Under the pieces are notes generated by a model. That model had not been told where the DNA came from, did no database searches, and saw only the letters and a program-made list of their open reading frames with translations. From positions 20,159,962 to 20,223,961 of the forward strand of contig NC_067208.1 in the NCBI RefSeq assembly GCF_026262505.1: a stretch of DNA of 64,000 nucleotides, in the 5' to 3' direction. Positions 34,855-46,200 of the stretch are shown here, piece by piece. Both the position numbers and the translations under genes were made by a program. The stretch is from Trichomonas vaginalis G3 (Eukaryota > Parabasalia > Trichomonadida > Trichomonadidae). Within the stretch, counting starts at the first letter, position 1, and each line of letters starts with the position of its first letter.

Positions 34855-35663
34855 ATGGCAGAAGACATAGTGGTTTATACTATTACGACTAAAAACCCTG
34901 AGTCATATAATTCTATAACAACAAACTTACAAAGTCCTCAAGGACGATATTGTAAACTAACCTTAAACACAATGACGACTAAAGCCTGTTTTGCTCTTTT
35001 GACACCCAGAAATTTTATTGTTGTGAATGGTAAAAAATACTCCTTTGAAGATACTTACTCAGATATACCAACAACAAGGTTTTTGTTGACTTATTTAATA
35101 CTTTAAGGACGGATGTAACATGTGCTGCAACTAGAGCAGGTTTCATTATGTTTGGATGTCCGACTGAGTTTACTATAAACAATATGAGCTATAATACAAA
35201 ACTTATATCTGGTTTTTACTACCAACAGTTTCCTATAACAGGAAAAGGTGTCATACAAGGAATGTCTGTTCCATTGACTTTAAGTACACCTATTTTATAT
35301 ATTGTTTCAAACTTAGTTCAAAGTGCTATTCGAATGTCGACAGAAACTACTATGACCAAAAGATACTCATGCGTATAAACAACACTTTCTCTGCTGGTTT
35401 GCCTATTGTTCATTCGAATGCAGAGTTTTCAGCTTTAGTAAAACTCAAACACTTTAGCAAACATAAACTTAACCTTAGTTGACGCAAACTTTGTTCCTGT
35501 AAAACTTTTATGTCCTATGTATTTGTCAATGACGGCAGAAAGTTTCGAATTGGAAGATGCAACTGGTGAAAGTATTGTACTACAAGAACAACTTCAACAA
35601 CAAATAGCTCAAGAACAACAAATGCAACAAATGGAACAAATGCAACAACAAAGTCAAGAATAA
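34855..35663 (+). other. Jelly-roll/minor capsid-like region of element C (broken)
   Basis: Starts MAEDIVVYTITTKNPESYNS and continues with beta-rich coding (LISGFYYQQFPITGKGVIQG), ending in a Gln-rich tail (QIAQEQQMQQMEQMQQQSQ). The start (ITTNLQSPQGRYCKLTLNTM) parallels TNLGLQNEALAFRVVDFNTI in element D. It has a few breaks. Confidence 0.45.
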
Positions 35664-35691
35664 AAAAAATATTTTTTTTATTTTTATAAAA

Positions 35692-36926
35692 ATGTACAGA
35701 ATAGATGTTTCAGATTTTTATGACTCCCAAGCGTTCAGAAATATGTGTCCATTTCGAGACTATAACAAAGCAGTCGAGAATTTGAAACGTTTAGTCATTT
35801 ATGTTGACTCTGCCCCAGAATGTTATGTCATGAAAGAATGGGATGTTGTCTTTAACAAACCAAGAGCAACAATAGTTTCAGAACAAGAATGTAGACAGAA
35901 AACTTAAGAAAATAAAAGTCGTACAAGTTGGCATGAAGATGTTAGATGCTTGGGATATTTATTGTCAAAGTTAGAAGATTTTTCAGTTCGTGTATAAAGT
36001 TCTATACACCTTCTCCAAACTTCTATTCTATCTTCACTGGATATAAATACGAACAAGTAGAATGGAAAGAAAATGTTATAGAAGCTTGGTTAGACCATGT
36101 CAAAGAAATTATATGCAATGGAAACGAAAGAGTCTATGAGTATATCTTATGTTGGTTTGCAAAACATCTTACAACATCCAAGTGCTAAATGAAAACTGCT
36201 CTCATTATAATTGGAAAACAAGGAACAGGTAAGAATACTTCTTTACAGATATCTTATGCAACTGTTAGAGGGTATTCGAACCCGAATATGACAAACTTAG
36301 AAAACATCTGCGGTAAATTTAACTCTTCAATAGAGAATATGAAACTTATAGTATGTAACGAACTTCAAAGTATAGATACAACAAAAGTTTTGAACTCAAA
36401 GATGCTTTGAAGAGTCTTATAAACAGACAAAGTTGGAGTTGTTGAAAGAAAGTATAAAGACCAAAGAGTTTGTGAAAATGTTGCAAACTTCATTATGGTT
36501 TCAAACAATGCTGTTCCGATGAAGTTAGAAAGTTCTGACAGAAGATATGTAGTTGTCAGAACGTCAGATTCTCATATGCAAGATACAGAATATTTTGACG
36601 ACTTAGCAGAAACTTTGACATCTGACTTTTACAACCACTTGTTCTCATATTTCATGACATTAGATATTTCAAAGTTCAATCCAAGACAAATTCCACATAC
36701 CGAAGAAAGACAAACATTGTTAGAAGCAAACAAGAGTGTATATGAACTGTTCATAGATGAGACTAACTTTGAGTGTTTAGATGAAAGGTCATTGTACGAT
36801 TCATATAAACAGTATTGTCAAGAGTATGGTTATATGGCAGCGTCTAAACGAACATTCTTGGCAAATGTCAAAAATCTTTTAGATGTTCAGAACGGCGTAT
36901 ATACAAAGAAAAATTTTTATGAGTAA
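35692..36926 (+). other. SF3-like helicase region of element C (broken)
   Basis: Walker A in ALIIIGKQGTGKNTSLQISY, Walker B-like MKLIVCNELQS and motif C/sensor FIMVSNNAVPMKLESSDRRY with a conserved Arg fit superfamily 3 helicases of the D5/Rep kind. The C-terminal part (FECLDERSLYDSYKQYCQEY) looks like a winged-helix segment. Such helicases occur in virophages, NCLDVs and some Polinton relatives. It has a few breaks. Confidence 0.6.
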
Positions 36927-36963
36927 ATTTTAAAAAAAATATTTTTTATCCGATAGAGAAAAG

Positions 36964-37387
36964 ATGACGAAATATATTTCAGTCAACAAATATATGTCAG
37001 GACTTAAAGAAGAACTAGACCCATTCGCTTATTTGAATGTTTACTTCTACCATTTTGAAAAGTCTTCATTCAGCAAAGTTTGGAACATCGAACCAGTTAA
37101 GTTTGCTATTGTGACTAAAAAATGGTGCGAAATTTGAAGACTTAGACATAGAAAGTTTGTTAGCAGTCAAAGAAAGTTTTGACAGAAAGGTTCTCAAACC
37201 TTAAAAGAAGGCAAAGCATACAAACTTGTTATACCTTATGAAACCAAAGAAAGCAGACGACTATGAATATTATGAGTCTAAGATAGTTGAAGTTCAAGGT
37301 AAATTGGGTAAAAAGATTTTAGAGTCTAAGCCAGTGTTTACTCCTAAAGAGGAAGAGAACATTGACATTGACCCAGAAATGTTCTAA
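36964..37387 (+). other. VNQLM-family region of element C (broken)
   Basis: Starts MTKYISVNKYMSGLKEELDP and is related to the 9430-9711 protein. It continues past the shared part with Lys/Glu-rich coding ending DIDPEMF. It is broken. Confidence 0.4.
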
Positions 37388-37403
37388 AAATAAAATTTTA
37401 TTT

Positions 37404-37865
37404 TTACATGTCATATCTCCCTTCTCTGGAACTGGTTCAGGTTCTTTTCTCTTCTTTCTACTTTCTTTCTTTCTTTTCTCTCTTCTTCTTCTTCTTCTCT
37501 TGGTGGAGTTATGTCAAATTTGGCGCAACCATATTTATGTAAAAGGTCTTTGTCCTTTTAATAGCTCTTCTATTCTGTTTCTATTTCATCTTCAAGAACA
37601 GCGCATGTGTCTTCTTTTTGCATTCTAAGAACTTTTGTTGGACTTCATCTTTCCAATCGGCGTCATCTCTGTCAACAAGTCTGTCATTGACAAACTTAAA
37701 GACTTCTCTGCTTAATGTTTTATGGTTCTTGTCATATCCCAGAAACAGAAACTTTAGAACAAATTCACCTTTCTTGTTTTACACTATGTTAAGATTTTAT
37801 GGTCTACAGAAGTTTTAGAGTCAAAAAGCTTGTCTCGAATATAGATTAGCGAAATCGCTAGACAT
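37404..37865 (-). other. Minus-strand remnant with charged tail
   Basis: Coding-like minus-strand sequence starting MSSDFANLYS with a Glu/Lys/Arg-rich stretch near its end (REEEEEERKERKK). It converges on the 36964-37387 region. It is broken; function unknown. Confidence 0.3.
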
Positions 37866-37900
37866 TTTCAAAAGATAAAAATTTTAATTTTTCTAAAAAT

Positions 37901-38157
37901 ATGTTAGAAAAAAAGTTTGCTGACATTGACAAGAAATTTGAGAATGTTTTAAACAAGAACAAGAGGAAGTTAGAAAATGCTCAGATAAAACCTATACATG
38001 ACAAGTTCTTATTTGCTCAGAATGGTATAACAGGTCTAATCGCACCACCTGGGTCGGGTAAGACTTTCACTTATCTTAAAATGGCTGCACAACAACAAGA
38101 AACTAGATGAGAAGAACCCATTCTATGAGTTAGTTGTCATTTGTAGTACTTCTGGTC
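37901..38157 (+). other. Front part of a packaging ATPase region (element C)
   Basis: MLEKKFADIDKKFENVLNKN, then Walker A in LIAPPGSGKTFTYLKMAAQ and a following strand ELVVICSTSG match the first third of FtsK/HerA-type Maverick ATPases. Sequence of this kind stops at 38157, where the G-rich tandem array begins. It is broken. Confidence 0.55.
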
Positions 38158-40260
38158 AAGTGTGGAGGGAGTTGGTGGTGTGGGGGAGTTAGAGGTTGGT
38201 GTGGGAGGGAGTTGGGTGGTGTGGGAGGGAGTTGGGTGCTGTGGGAGGGAGTTGGGTGGTGTGGGAGGGAGTTGGGTGGTGTGGGAGGGAGTTGGGTGGT
38301 GTGGGAGGGAGTTGGGTGGTGTGGGAGGGAGTTGGGTGGTGTGGGAGGGAGTTGGGGGTGTGGGAGGGAGTTGGGTGGTGTGGGAGGGAGTTGGGTGGTG
38401 TGGGAGGGAGTTGGGTGGTGTGGGAGGGAGTTGGGTGGTGTGGGAGGAGTTTGGGTGGTGTGGGGAGGAGTTGGGTGGTGTGGGAGGGAGTTGGGTGGTG
38501 TGGGAGGGAGTTGGGTGGTGTGGGAGGGAGTTGGGTGGTGTGGGAGGGAGTTGGGTGGTGTGGGAGGGAGTTGGGTGGTGTGGGAGGGAGTTGGGTGGTG
38601 TGGAGGGAGTTGGGTGGTGTGGGAGGGAGTTGGGTGGTGTGGGGATGGGTTGGGTGGTGTGGGAGGGAGTTGGGTGGTGTGGGAGGGAGTTGGGTGGTGT
38701 GGGAGGGAGTTGGGTGGTGTGGGAGGGAGTTGGGTGGTGTGGGAGGGAGTTGGGTGGTGTGGGAGGGAGTTGGGTTGGTGTGGTGAGGAGGAGTTTGGGT
38801 GTGTGGAGGAGTTTGGGTGGTTGTGGGAGGGAGTTGGGTGGTGTGGAGGAGGGGATTGTGGGTGGTGTGGGAGGGATTGGGTGGTGTGGAGGAGGAGTTG
38901 GGTGGTGTGGGAGGGAGTTGGTGTGTGGGAGGGAGTTGGGTGGTGTGGAGGGATTGGGTGGTGTGAGGGAGTGGGTGGTGTGGGAGTGGGAGTGGGGGAG
39001 TTGGGTGGGTTGGGAGAGTTGGAGGTTGGTGTGGGAGGGAGTTGGGTGGTTGTGGGGGGAGTTGGGTGTGTGGGAGGAGTTGGGTGGTGTGGGAGGGAGT
39101 TTGGGTTGGTTCGGGAGGGAGTCTGGGGGCTGGTGTGGAGGGAGTTGGTGGTTGGGGAAGGGAGTTGGGGTGGTGCTGGGAGGGGTTGGGTTGGTGTGGA
39201 GGGAGTTGGGAATGTGTGGGAGGGAGTTGGGTGGTGTGGGAGGGAGTTGGGTGTGTGGGAGGGAGTTGGGTGGGTGGGAGGGAGTTGGTGGTGTGGGAGG
39301 GAGTTGGGTTGGTTGTGGGAGGGAGTTGGGTGGTGTGGGAGGGAGGGTGGTGTGGAGGGAGTTGGGGTGGTGTGGGAGGGAGTTGGGTATGTGGAGGAGT
39401 TGGGTGGTGTGGAGGGAGTTGGGGTGGTGTGGGAGCGGAGTTGGGTGGGTGTGGGAGGGGTTGTGGTTGGAGGGAGTTGTGGAGGAGGGGAGTTGGGCTG
39501 GTGTGGGACGCGAGTTGGGTGGTGTGGGAGGGAGTTGGGTGGTGTGGGAGGTGGTTTGGGTGGTGTGGAGGGGGTTGGGTGGTGTGGGAGGGAGTTGGGT
39601 GGTGTGGGAGGAGTTGGTGGTGCCTTGAAAGAATTGGGTTGAGGAAGGGATTTGGGCGGTAGTGAGTTGGGTGGTGTGGGAGGGGGTTGGGTGGTGTGGG
39701 AGGGAGTTGGGTGGTGTGGGGAGGGAGGTTGGGTGGTTGTGGGAGGAGTTGAGTGGTGTTGGGAGGAGTTTTGGGTGGTGTGGGGAGGGAGTTTGGGTGT
39801 GTGGAGGAGTGGTGTGTGGGAGGGTGGGTGTGGGAGGGAGTTGGGTGGTGTGGGAGGGAGTTGGGTGGTGTGGGAGGAGTGTTGGGTCTGGTGTGGGAGG
39901 GAGTGTGAGAGGGTGTGTGGAGGGAGTTGGGTGCTGGGGGATGGGATGAGAGGTGTCTGGAGGGAAGGGTGTTTTGCGTGCGTATGAGTTGGGTGGTGTG
40001 AGGAGTTGGGTTGTGGGAGGGAGTGGGTGGTGTGGGTAGGGAAGTTCAGGTGGTGGGAGGGAGTTGGTGGTGTGGGAGGGAGTTGGGTGGTGTGGGAGGG
40101 AGTGTGGGTTGGTGTGGGAGGAGTTGGGTGAGTGTAGGAAGGAGTTGGGTGGATTGTGGGAGGATTGGGTTGGTGTGGGAGGAGTTGGGTGGTGTGGGAG
40201 GAGTTGGTGGTGTGGGAGGGAGGTGTAGGAGGAAAGATGGTGGTGTGGGAGGGAGTTGGG
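38158..40260 (+). repeat. G-rich minisatellite, 20-bp unit
   Basis: Tandem copies of a 20-base unit gtgggagggagttgggtggt, nearly perfect at 38200-38770 and degenerate after that. The plus strand carries almost no C. Each unit provides the G-runs of a quadruplex motif (GGG-A-GGG-AGTT-GGG). All frames stay open for long stretches because the unit lacks stops; those ORFs are not supported as genes. Confidence 0.9.
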
Positions 40261-43200
40261 TGGTTGCCTTGGAAAGGATGGGATGAGAGGGGTGTGGAAG
40301 GGAAGGTGTTTTGTGGGCGTTTGAGTTGGGTGGTGCCCTGGGAAAGGATGGGATGAGAGGGGTGTGGAAGGGAAGGGTGTTTTGTGTGCGTATGAGTTGG
40401 GTGGTGTGGGAGGGAGTTGGGTGGTGTGGGAGGGAGTTGGGTGGTGTGGGAGGGAGTTGGGTGTGTGGGAGGGAGTTGGGTGGTGTGGGAGGGAGTTGGG
40501 ATTGTTGTGGGAGGAGTTGGGTGGTGTGGGAGGGAGTTGGGTGGTGTGGGAGGGAGTTGGGTGGTGTGGGAGGGAGTTGGGTGGTGTGGGAGGGAGTTGG
40601 GTGGTGTGGGGATGGATGGGAGTTGGGTGGTGTGGGAGTTGGGTGGTGTGGGAGTTGGGTGGTGTGGGAGGGAGTTGGGTGGTGTGGGGGAGTGAGGTGT
40701 GTGTGGGGAGGGAGTTGGGTGGTGTGGAGGGAGTTGTGGAGGGAGTTGGTGTGGGAGGGAGTTGTGGTTGCCTTGGGAAAGGATGGGATGAGAGGGGTGT
40801 GGAAGGGAGGGTGTTTTGTTGTGGTATGAGTTGGTGGTTGCCTTGGGAAAGGATGGATGAGAGGGGTGTGGAAGGGAAGGGTGTTGTTTTGGTGCGTATG
40901 GAGTTGGGTGGTGTGGGAGGAGTTGGGTGGTGTGGGAGGGAGTGGTGTGGTGTGGTGGAGGATGTTGGTGGTGGTGGGAAGGGAGTTGGTGGTGTGGAGT
41001 TGGGGGGTGGTGGATGGTGTGGGAGTTGTGGGTATGAGTTGGGTGGTGTGGAGGAGTTGGTGTGTGGTGGGAGGTGGAGATTGAGGGGTGGGTGTGGGAG
41101 GGAGTGTGGGTGGTGTGGGAGGGAAGTTGGGTGGTTGCCTTGGGAAAGGAATGGGGATGAGGAAGGGGGTGTGTGAGGGAAGGGTGTTTTGTGTGCGTAT
41201 GAGTTGGGTGGTTGCCTTGGAAAGGATGGATGAGAGGGGTGTGGAAGGAAGGGTGTTTTGTGTGCGATAGTGGTGTTGTGGGAGGAGTTGGGTGTGTGGG
41301 GGAGTGGTGGTGTGGGAGGAGTTGGTGGAGTGGGAGGGAGTTGGGTGGTGTGGGAGGAGTTGGGTTGGTGTGGGAGGGTGTGAGGTGGTGTGGGAGGTGG
41401 TTTGGGTGGTGTGGGAGGGAGTTGGTGTTGTGTGGGAGGAGTTGGGTGGTGTGGGAGGGAGTTGTTGGTGTGGGAGGGAGTTGTGTGGGTGGGAGGGAGT
41501 TGGGTGGTTGCCTGGGAAAGGATGGTGTGAGAGGGGGTGTGGAAAGGGAAGGGTGTTTTGTGTGCGTATGAGTTGGGTGGTTGCCTTGGGAAAGGATGGG
41601 ATGAGAGGGGTGTGAAGGGAAGGTGTTTTGTGTGCGTATGAGTGGTGGTGTGGAGGAGTGGTTGCTGTGGAGAGGATGTGGGATGGGAGGAGTTGGGTGT
41701 GGGAGGGAGTTGGGTGTGTGGGATGGGTTGCGGTGGTGTGGGAGGGAGTTGGGTGGTTGCCTTGGGAAAGGATGGGATGAAGAGGGGTGTGGAAGGAAGG
41801 GTGTTTTGTGTGCGTTAGGTTTGGGAGTGGGTGGTTGGGTTGGTTGGGTTGGGAGGAGTGGGTGTGAAGGTGGTGGAAGGGAGTGGTGGTGTGAGGAGTG
41901 GGTGGTTGCCTTGGGAAAGGAATGGGATGAGAGGGTGTTGGAAGGGAAGGGTGTTTTGTGTGCGTATGAGTGTGAGGTGGTTGTGGAGGAGATGGGTGTG
42001 GAGAGGAGTTGGGTGGTGTGCGTATGAGTTGGGTGGTTGTGGGAAGGAGTGGGTGGTGTTGGGAGGAGGGTGTTGTGGGTAGGGAGTTGGGTGGTTGCCT
42101 TGGGAAAGGATGGGATGAGAGGGGTGTGGAAGGGAAGGGTGTTTTGTGTGCGTATGAGTTGGGTGTGTTGCCTTGGGAAAGGATGGGATGAAGAGGGGTG
42201 TGAAGGGAAGGGTGTTTTGTGTGCGTATGATTGTGGTGTGGAGGGAGTTGGGGGGTGTGGGGGGAGTGTGGTTGGGAGGAGTGTGGTGATGGAGGGAGTT
42301 GGGTGTGGGAGGGTGTTTTGGTGTGGTTGGGAGGATTGGGTGGTTGCCTTGGGAAAGGATGTGGATGAGAGGGGTGTGGAAGGGAAGGGTGTTTGTGTGC
42401 GATGTGGGTGTGGGGAGTGGGTTGTGGGGGGGATGGAGGGTGTGGAAGTGGAGGGTGTGTGGGGAGTTGGTGTGTGGGAGGAGTTGGGTGGTGCTGCGTA
42501 TTGGGTTGCCTAGAGGACGGAGGGAGGTGGGGAGGTAGTGGATCTTAGGAGTAAGCGTGAGAGTTTGGTATGTGCGTATGAGGGGGGTGATATGATGGAC
42601 GAAGGAATGTGTGGCGAGGAAGGAGAGGGGTGTGGGAAAGAAGGGGTGTGTGAAGGCAGATGAGTTGGGTGGTTGCCTTGGAAAGGATGGGATTGAGAGG
42701 GGTGTGGAAGGGAAGGGTGTTTTGTGTGCGTATGAGTTGGGTGGTTGCCTTTGGAGAAAGGATGGGATGAGAGGGGTGTGGAAGGGAAGGGTGGTTTTGG
42801 TGTGCGTATGAGTTGGGGTTGGTGGTGGGAGGGGAGTGTGTGGTGTGGAGGGAAGTTGGGTGGTGTGGGAGGGAGTTGCGCGTGGGTGTGGGAGGGAGTG
42901 GGTGGTGTGGAAGGGATGGGTGGTGTGGTATGAGTTGGTGGTTGCCTTGGGGAAAGGATGGGATGAGAGGGTGTGGAAGGGAAGGGTGTTTTGTGTGCGT
43001 ATGGTTGGGTGGTTGCGGGAAAGGATGGGATAGAGAGGGGTGTGTGAAGGGAAGGGTGTTTTGTGTGCGTATGAGTTGGGTGGTGTGAGGAGGGGAGGTG
43101 GTGTGGGAGGAAGGGGTGTTGTGGGAGATTGAGGTGGTGTGGGAGGGAGGGGGGTGGGGAAGGGATTGGCGGTGCGTAGTGGAGGGTTGGGTGGTTGCCT

Positions 43201-46200
43201 TGGGAAAGGATGGGATGAGAGGGGGTGTGGAAGGGAAGGGTGTTTTGTGTGCGTATGAGTTGGGTGGTTTGCTTGGGAAAGGATGGGATGAGAGGGTGTG
43301 GAAGAAGGGTTGTTTTGTGTGCGTATGAGTTGGGTGGTTGCCTGGGAAAGGATTGGGATGAGAGGGGTGTGGAAGGGAAGGGTGTTTGTGTGCGTATGAG
43401 TTGGGTGGTGTGGAGGAGTGGTGCCGTTTGGAGGGATGGGTTGAGAGAGGGGTGTGGAGAGGGAGGTGTGTTTGTGGTGTGGGAGATGGGTGGTTGCCTT
43501 GGGAAAGGATGGGATGAGAGGGGTGTGGAAGGGAAGGGTGTTTTGTGTGCGTATGAGTTGGGTGGTTGCCTTGGGAAAGGATGGGATGAGAGGGGTGTGG
43601 AAGGGAAGGGTGTTTGTGTTGGCGTATGAGTTGGTTGGTGTGGGAGATTGGGGGGATGGGGAGAGGGTGGTGTGGGAGGGAAGGTTGGGTGTTTGTGGGA
43701 TGAGTTGGGTGGTTGCCTTGGGAAAGGATGGGATGAGAGGGGTGTGAAGGGAAGGGGTTTTGCTTGTGCGTATGAGTCTGGGTGGTTGCCTTGGGAAAGG
43801 ATGGGATGAGAGGGGTGTGGGAAGGGAAGGGTGTTTTGTGTGCGTATGAGTTTGGGTGGTCTGCCTATGGAAAGGATGGGATGAGAGGGGGTGTGGAAGG
43901 GAAGGGGTGTTTTGTGTGAGTATGAGTTGGGTGGTTGCCTTGGGAAAAGGATGGGATGAGAGGGTGTGGAAGGGAAGGGTGTTTTGTGTGCGTATGAGTT
44001 GGTGGTTGCCTTGGGAAAGGATGGGATGTAGAGGGGTGTGGAAGGAAGGGTGTTTTGTGTGCGTATGAGTTGGGTGGTTTGCCTTGGAAAGGATGGATGA
44101 GAGGGTGTGGAAGGGAAGGGTGTTTGTGTGCGTATGAGTTGGGTGTTGCCTTGGGGAAAGGATTGGATGAGAGGGGTTGTGGAAGGGAAGGGTGTTTTGT
44201 GTGCGTATGAGTTGGGTGGTTGCCTTGGGAAAGGATGGGATGAGAGGGGTGTGAAGGGAAGGGTGTTTTGTGTTGCGTATGAGTTGGGTGGTTGCCTTGG
44301 GAAGGTATGGATGAGAGGGGTGTGGAAGGAAGGGTGTTTTGGTGTGCGTATGAGTTGGTGGTTGCCTTGGGAAAGGATGGGATGAGAGGGGGTGTGGAAG
44401 GGAAGGTGTTTTTTGTGTGCGTATGAGTTGGGTGGTTGCTTGGAAAGGTATGGGATGAGAGGGGTGTGGAAGGGAAGGGTGTTTTGTGTGCGTATGAGTT
44501 GTAGTGTTTGCCTTGGGAAAGGATGGGATGAGAGGGGTGTGGAANNNNNNNNNNNNNNNNNNNNNNNNNAAGGGAAGGGTGTTTTGTGTGCGTATGAGTT
44601 GGGTTGGTTGCTTGGGAAAGGATGGGATGAGAGGGGTGTGGAAGGGAAGGGTGTTTTGTGTGCGTATGAGTTGGGTGGTTGCCTTGGGAAAGGATGGGAT
44701 GAGAGGGGTGTGGAAGGGAAGGGTGTTTTGGTGTGCGTATGAGTTGGGTGGTTGCCTTGGGAAAGGATGGGATGAGAGGGGTGTGGAAGGGAAGGGTGTT
44801 TTGTGTGCGTATGAGTTGGGTGGTTGCCTTGGGAAAGGATGGGATGAGAGGGGTGTGGAAGGGAAGGGGTTTTTGTGCGTATGAGTTGGGTGGTTGCCTT
44901 GGGAAAGGATGGGATGAGAGGGGTGTGGAAGGGAAGGGTGTTTTGTGTGCGTATGAGTTGGGTGGTTGCCTTTGGAAAAGGATGGGATGAGAGGGGTGTG
45001 GAAGGGAAGGGTGTTTTGTGTGCGTATGAGTTGGGTGGTTGCCTTTGGAAAGGATGGGATGAGAGGGGTGTGGAAGGGAAGGGTGTTTTGTGTGCGTATG
45101 AGTTGGGTGGTTGCCTTGGGAAAGGATGGATGAGAGGGTGTGGAAGGGAAGGGTGTTTTGTGTGCGTATGAGTTTGGGTGGTTTGCCTTGGGAAAGGATG
45201 GGATGAGAGGGGTGTGGAAGGGAAGGGTGTTTTGTGTGCGTATGAGTTGGGTGGTTGCCTTGGGAAAGGATGGGATGAGAGGGGTGTGGAAGGGAAGGGT
45301 GTTTGTGTGCGTATGAGTTGGGTGGTTGCCTTGGGAAAGGATGGGATGAGAGGGTGTGGAAGGGAAGGGTGTTTTTGTGTGCGTATGAGTTGGGTGGTTG
45401 CCTTGGGAAAGGATGGGATGAGAGGGTGTGGAAGGGAAGGGTGTTTTGTGTGCGTATGAGTTGGGTGGTTGCCTTGGGAAAGGATGGGATGAGAGGGTGT
45501 GGAAGGGAAGGGTGTTTTGTGTGCGTATGAGTTGGGTGGTTGCCTTGGGAAAGGATGGGATGAGAGGGTGTGGAAGGGAAAGGGTGTTTTGTGTGCGTAT
45601 GAGTTGGGTGGTTGCCTTGGGAAAGGATGGGATGAGAGGGGTGTGGAAGGGTAAGGGTGTTTGTGTGCGTATGAGTTGGTGGTTGCCTTGGGAAAGGATG
45701 GATGAGAGGGGTGTGGAAGGGAAGGGTGTTTTGTGTGCGTATGAGTTGGGTGGTTGCCTTGGGAAAGGATGGGATGAGAGGGTGTGGAAGGGAAGGGTGT
45801 TTTGTGTGCGTATGAGTTGGGTGGTTGCCTTGGGAAAGGATGGGATGAGAGGGGTGTGGAAGGGAAGGGTGTTTTGTGTGCGTATGAGTTGGGTGGTTGC
45901 CTTGGAAAGGATGGGATGAGAGAGGGTGTGGAAGGGAAGGTGTTTTTGTGTGCGTATGAGTTGGGTGGTTGCCTTGGGAAAGGATGGGATGAGAGGGGTG
46001 TGGAAGGGAAGGGTGTTTTTGTGTGCGTATGAGTTGGGTGGGCCTTTGGGAAAGGATGGGATGAGAGGGTGTGGAAGGGAAGGGTTTTGTGTGCGTATGA
46101 GTTGGGTGGTTGCCTTGGAAAGGATGGGATGAGAGGGGTGTGGAAGGGAAGGGTGTTTTGTGCGTATGAGTGTGGTGGTTGCCTTGGGAAAGGATGGGAT

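Larger units (their letters stand above)
28081..38157. mobile_element. Decayed Maverick element C
   Basis: Capsid-like, CCG, jelly-roll, SF3 helicase-like and ATPase regions in a Maverick-like order, starting with the repeat array at 28089. The left boundary is uncertain because the array hides it. The right side stops inside the ATPase region where the G-rich tandem array begins. It is broken, with roughly ten or more breaks, so it is clearly older than element B. Sequence type is closer to elements A and D than to B. Confidence 0.75.
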
